From an uncultured Pseudomonadota bacterium (GTDB taxonomy: Bacteria; Pseudomonadota; Alphaproteobacteria; RF32; CAG-239): a DNA stretch of 13,685 bases. Of the stretch, positions 13,490 to 13,685 are shown one piece after another; the first letter of the stretch is position 1, and every line of letters begins with the position of its first letter. The translations under genes were made by a program, and so were the position numbers. A model generated the notes under the pieces. That model did no database searches and was not told the origin of the DNA. It worked only from the letters and a program-made list of their open reading frames with translations. The DNA lies in assembly GCA_902495305.1 (NCBI GenBank), contig CABUWG010000048.1:1-13685 (forward strand), given 5' to 3'.

Positions 13490-13650
13490 CGCAGTCCGGA
13501 GACGGGCTGTGGTGTCTAACAAACATCTTACAAACAATGCTTCCGCTCTGGCGGAGTGTCCCGATATAAGCGCACTTGTGCGACGAATACGGACGACTGT
13601 GTTTGTACAGTTTGTTAGCTCCGCCACCCTTTATCGGGTGGTTTTGTTTT
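13490..13650 (+). ncRNA. Structured 5' leader RNA with terminator (candidate attenuator or riboregulator)
   Basis: There is no believable gene in the last 310 bases, but there is dense RNA structure. An 8 bp hairpin (13490-13497 with 13504-13511, two G-U pairs) opens it. A 9 bp long-range helix, CTAACAAAC (13516-13524) with GTTTGTTAG (13610-13618), encloses three elements. These are hairpin TTCCGC/GCGGAG (13541-13556); a bulged stem (13558-13567 with 13587-13594) topped by CGCA-CTTG-TGCG (13571-13582); and ACTGT/ACAGT (13596-13611), which competes slightly with the long helix. A terminator hairpin follows (13624-13641), then a SD and an ATG. I do not recognise a known riboswitch class. An independent small RNA ending at 13650 is the alternative. 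Confidence 0.55.
13624..13650 (+). terminator. Leader terminator upstream of the right-edge gene
   Basis: CCACCC (13624-13629) and GGGTGG (13636-13641) form a perfect stem with a TTTATC loop, followed by TTTTGTTTT. It lies 37 bases before the ATG at 13678, inside the presumed 5' UTR. CTCCGCCA (13619-13626) can instead pair with TGGCGGAG (13549-13556), which would disrupt it. Confidence 0.7.
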
Positions 13651-13677
13651 AACAAAATCAAGGAGCTAAAAAGAATA

Positions 13678-13685
13678 ATGAAGAA
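13678..13685 (+). CDS. Start of a gene that leaves the window (Met-Lys-...)
   Basis: The ATG at 13678 follows AAGGAG (13660-13665) at 12 bases and begins Met-Lys with a third A-rich codon, as many signal peptides do. Only two and a half codons are visible, so identity is unknown. It would be the gene controlled by the structured leader. Confidence 0.5.

Noticed and set aside
13371..13661. Minus-strand open frames of 96 and 64 codons opposite the leader region
   Set aside because: Both run antisense through the palindromic stems and the terminator. They have odd composition, no SD, and overlap a good divergent promoter pair. The RNA structure explains the region better.

Overview
The window is a 13.7 kb piece of a Gram-negative bacterial chromosome. 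A tripartite RND efflux operon with a lipoprotein adaptor supports this. Most recognisable genes have moderate GC, clear Shine-Dalgarno (SD) sites and tidy intrinsic terminators. They are mixed with AT-rich orphan genes. The combination of a Chlamydia-like pyruvoyl arginine decarboxylase and antiporter, an MIF homologue, a nitroreductase and a cysteine-rich exported-looking protein would fit a host-associated (gut) proteobacterium, possibly an alphaproteobacterium. That taxonomic guess is inference and is not proven by the sequence.

Layout. 2-553 (+): 3' end of a very cysteine-rich protein, then a terminator. 683-1333 (+): orphan protein with its own terminator. 1452-2890 (+): compact three-gene operon of a nitroreductase, a histidine phosphatase and an MIF/tautomerase. 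2944-4583 (-): AT-rich pair of translationally coupled membrane proteins, bracketed by two terminators that share the same 18-base core. 4780-6968 (-): aaxB-aaxC arginine decarboxylase and arginine/agmatine antiporter operon, with a strong hairpin between the genes. 7186-11544 (+): RND adaptor and pump. 11606-12460 (-): protein built of roughly 26-residue alpha-helical repeats. 12605-13374 (-): two small orphan genes. 13456-13685 (+): promoter, long structured leader RNA with an intrinsic terminator, SD and the first codons of a gene that runs off the window.

How the genes work together. AaxB decarboxylates arginine and consumes a proton. AaxC exchanges the agmatine for external arginine, which gives an acid-resistance cycle. 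The divergent RND operon exports toxic compounds, but its outer-membrane channel is not here. The nitroreductase, phosphatase and MIF genes are co-transcribed, with no obvious common pathway.

The items most likely to be new are the structured leader at the right edge, the AT-rich membrane-protein pair between twin terminators, the helical-repeat protein and the cysteine-rich protein.
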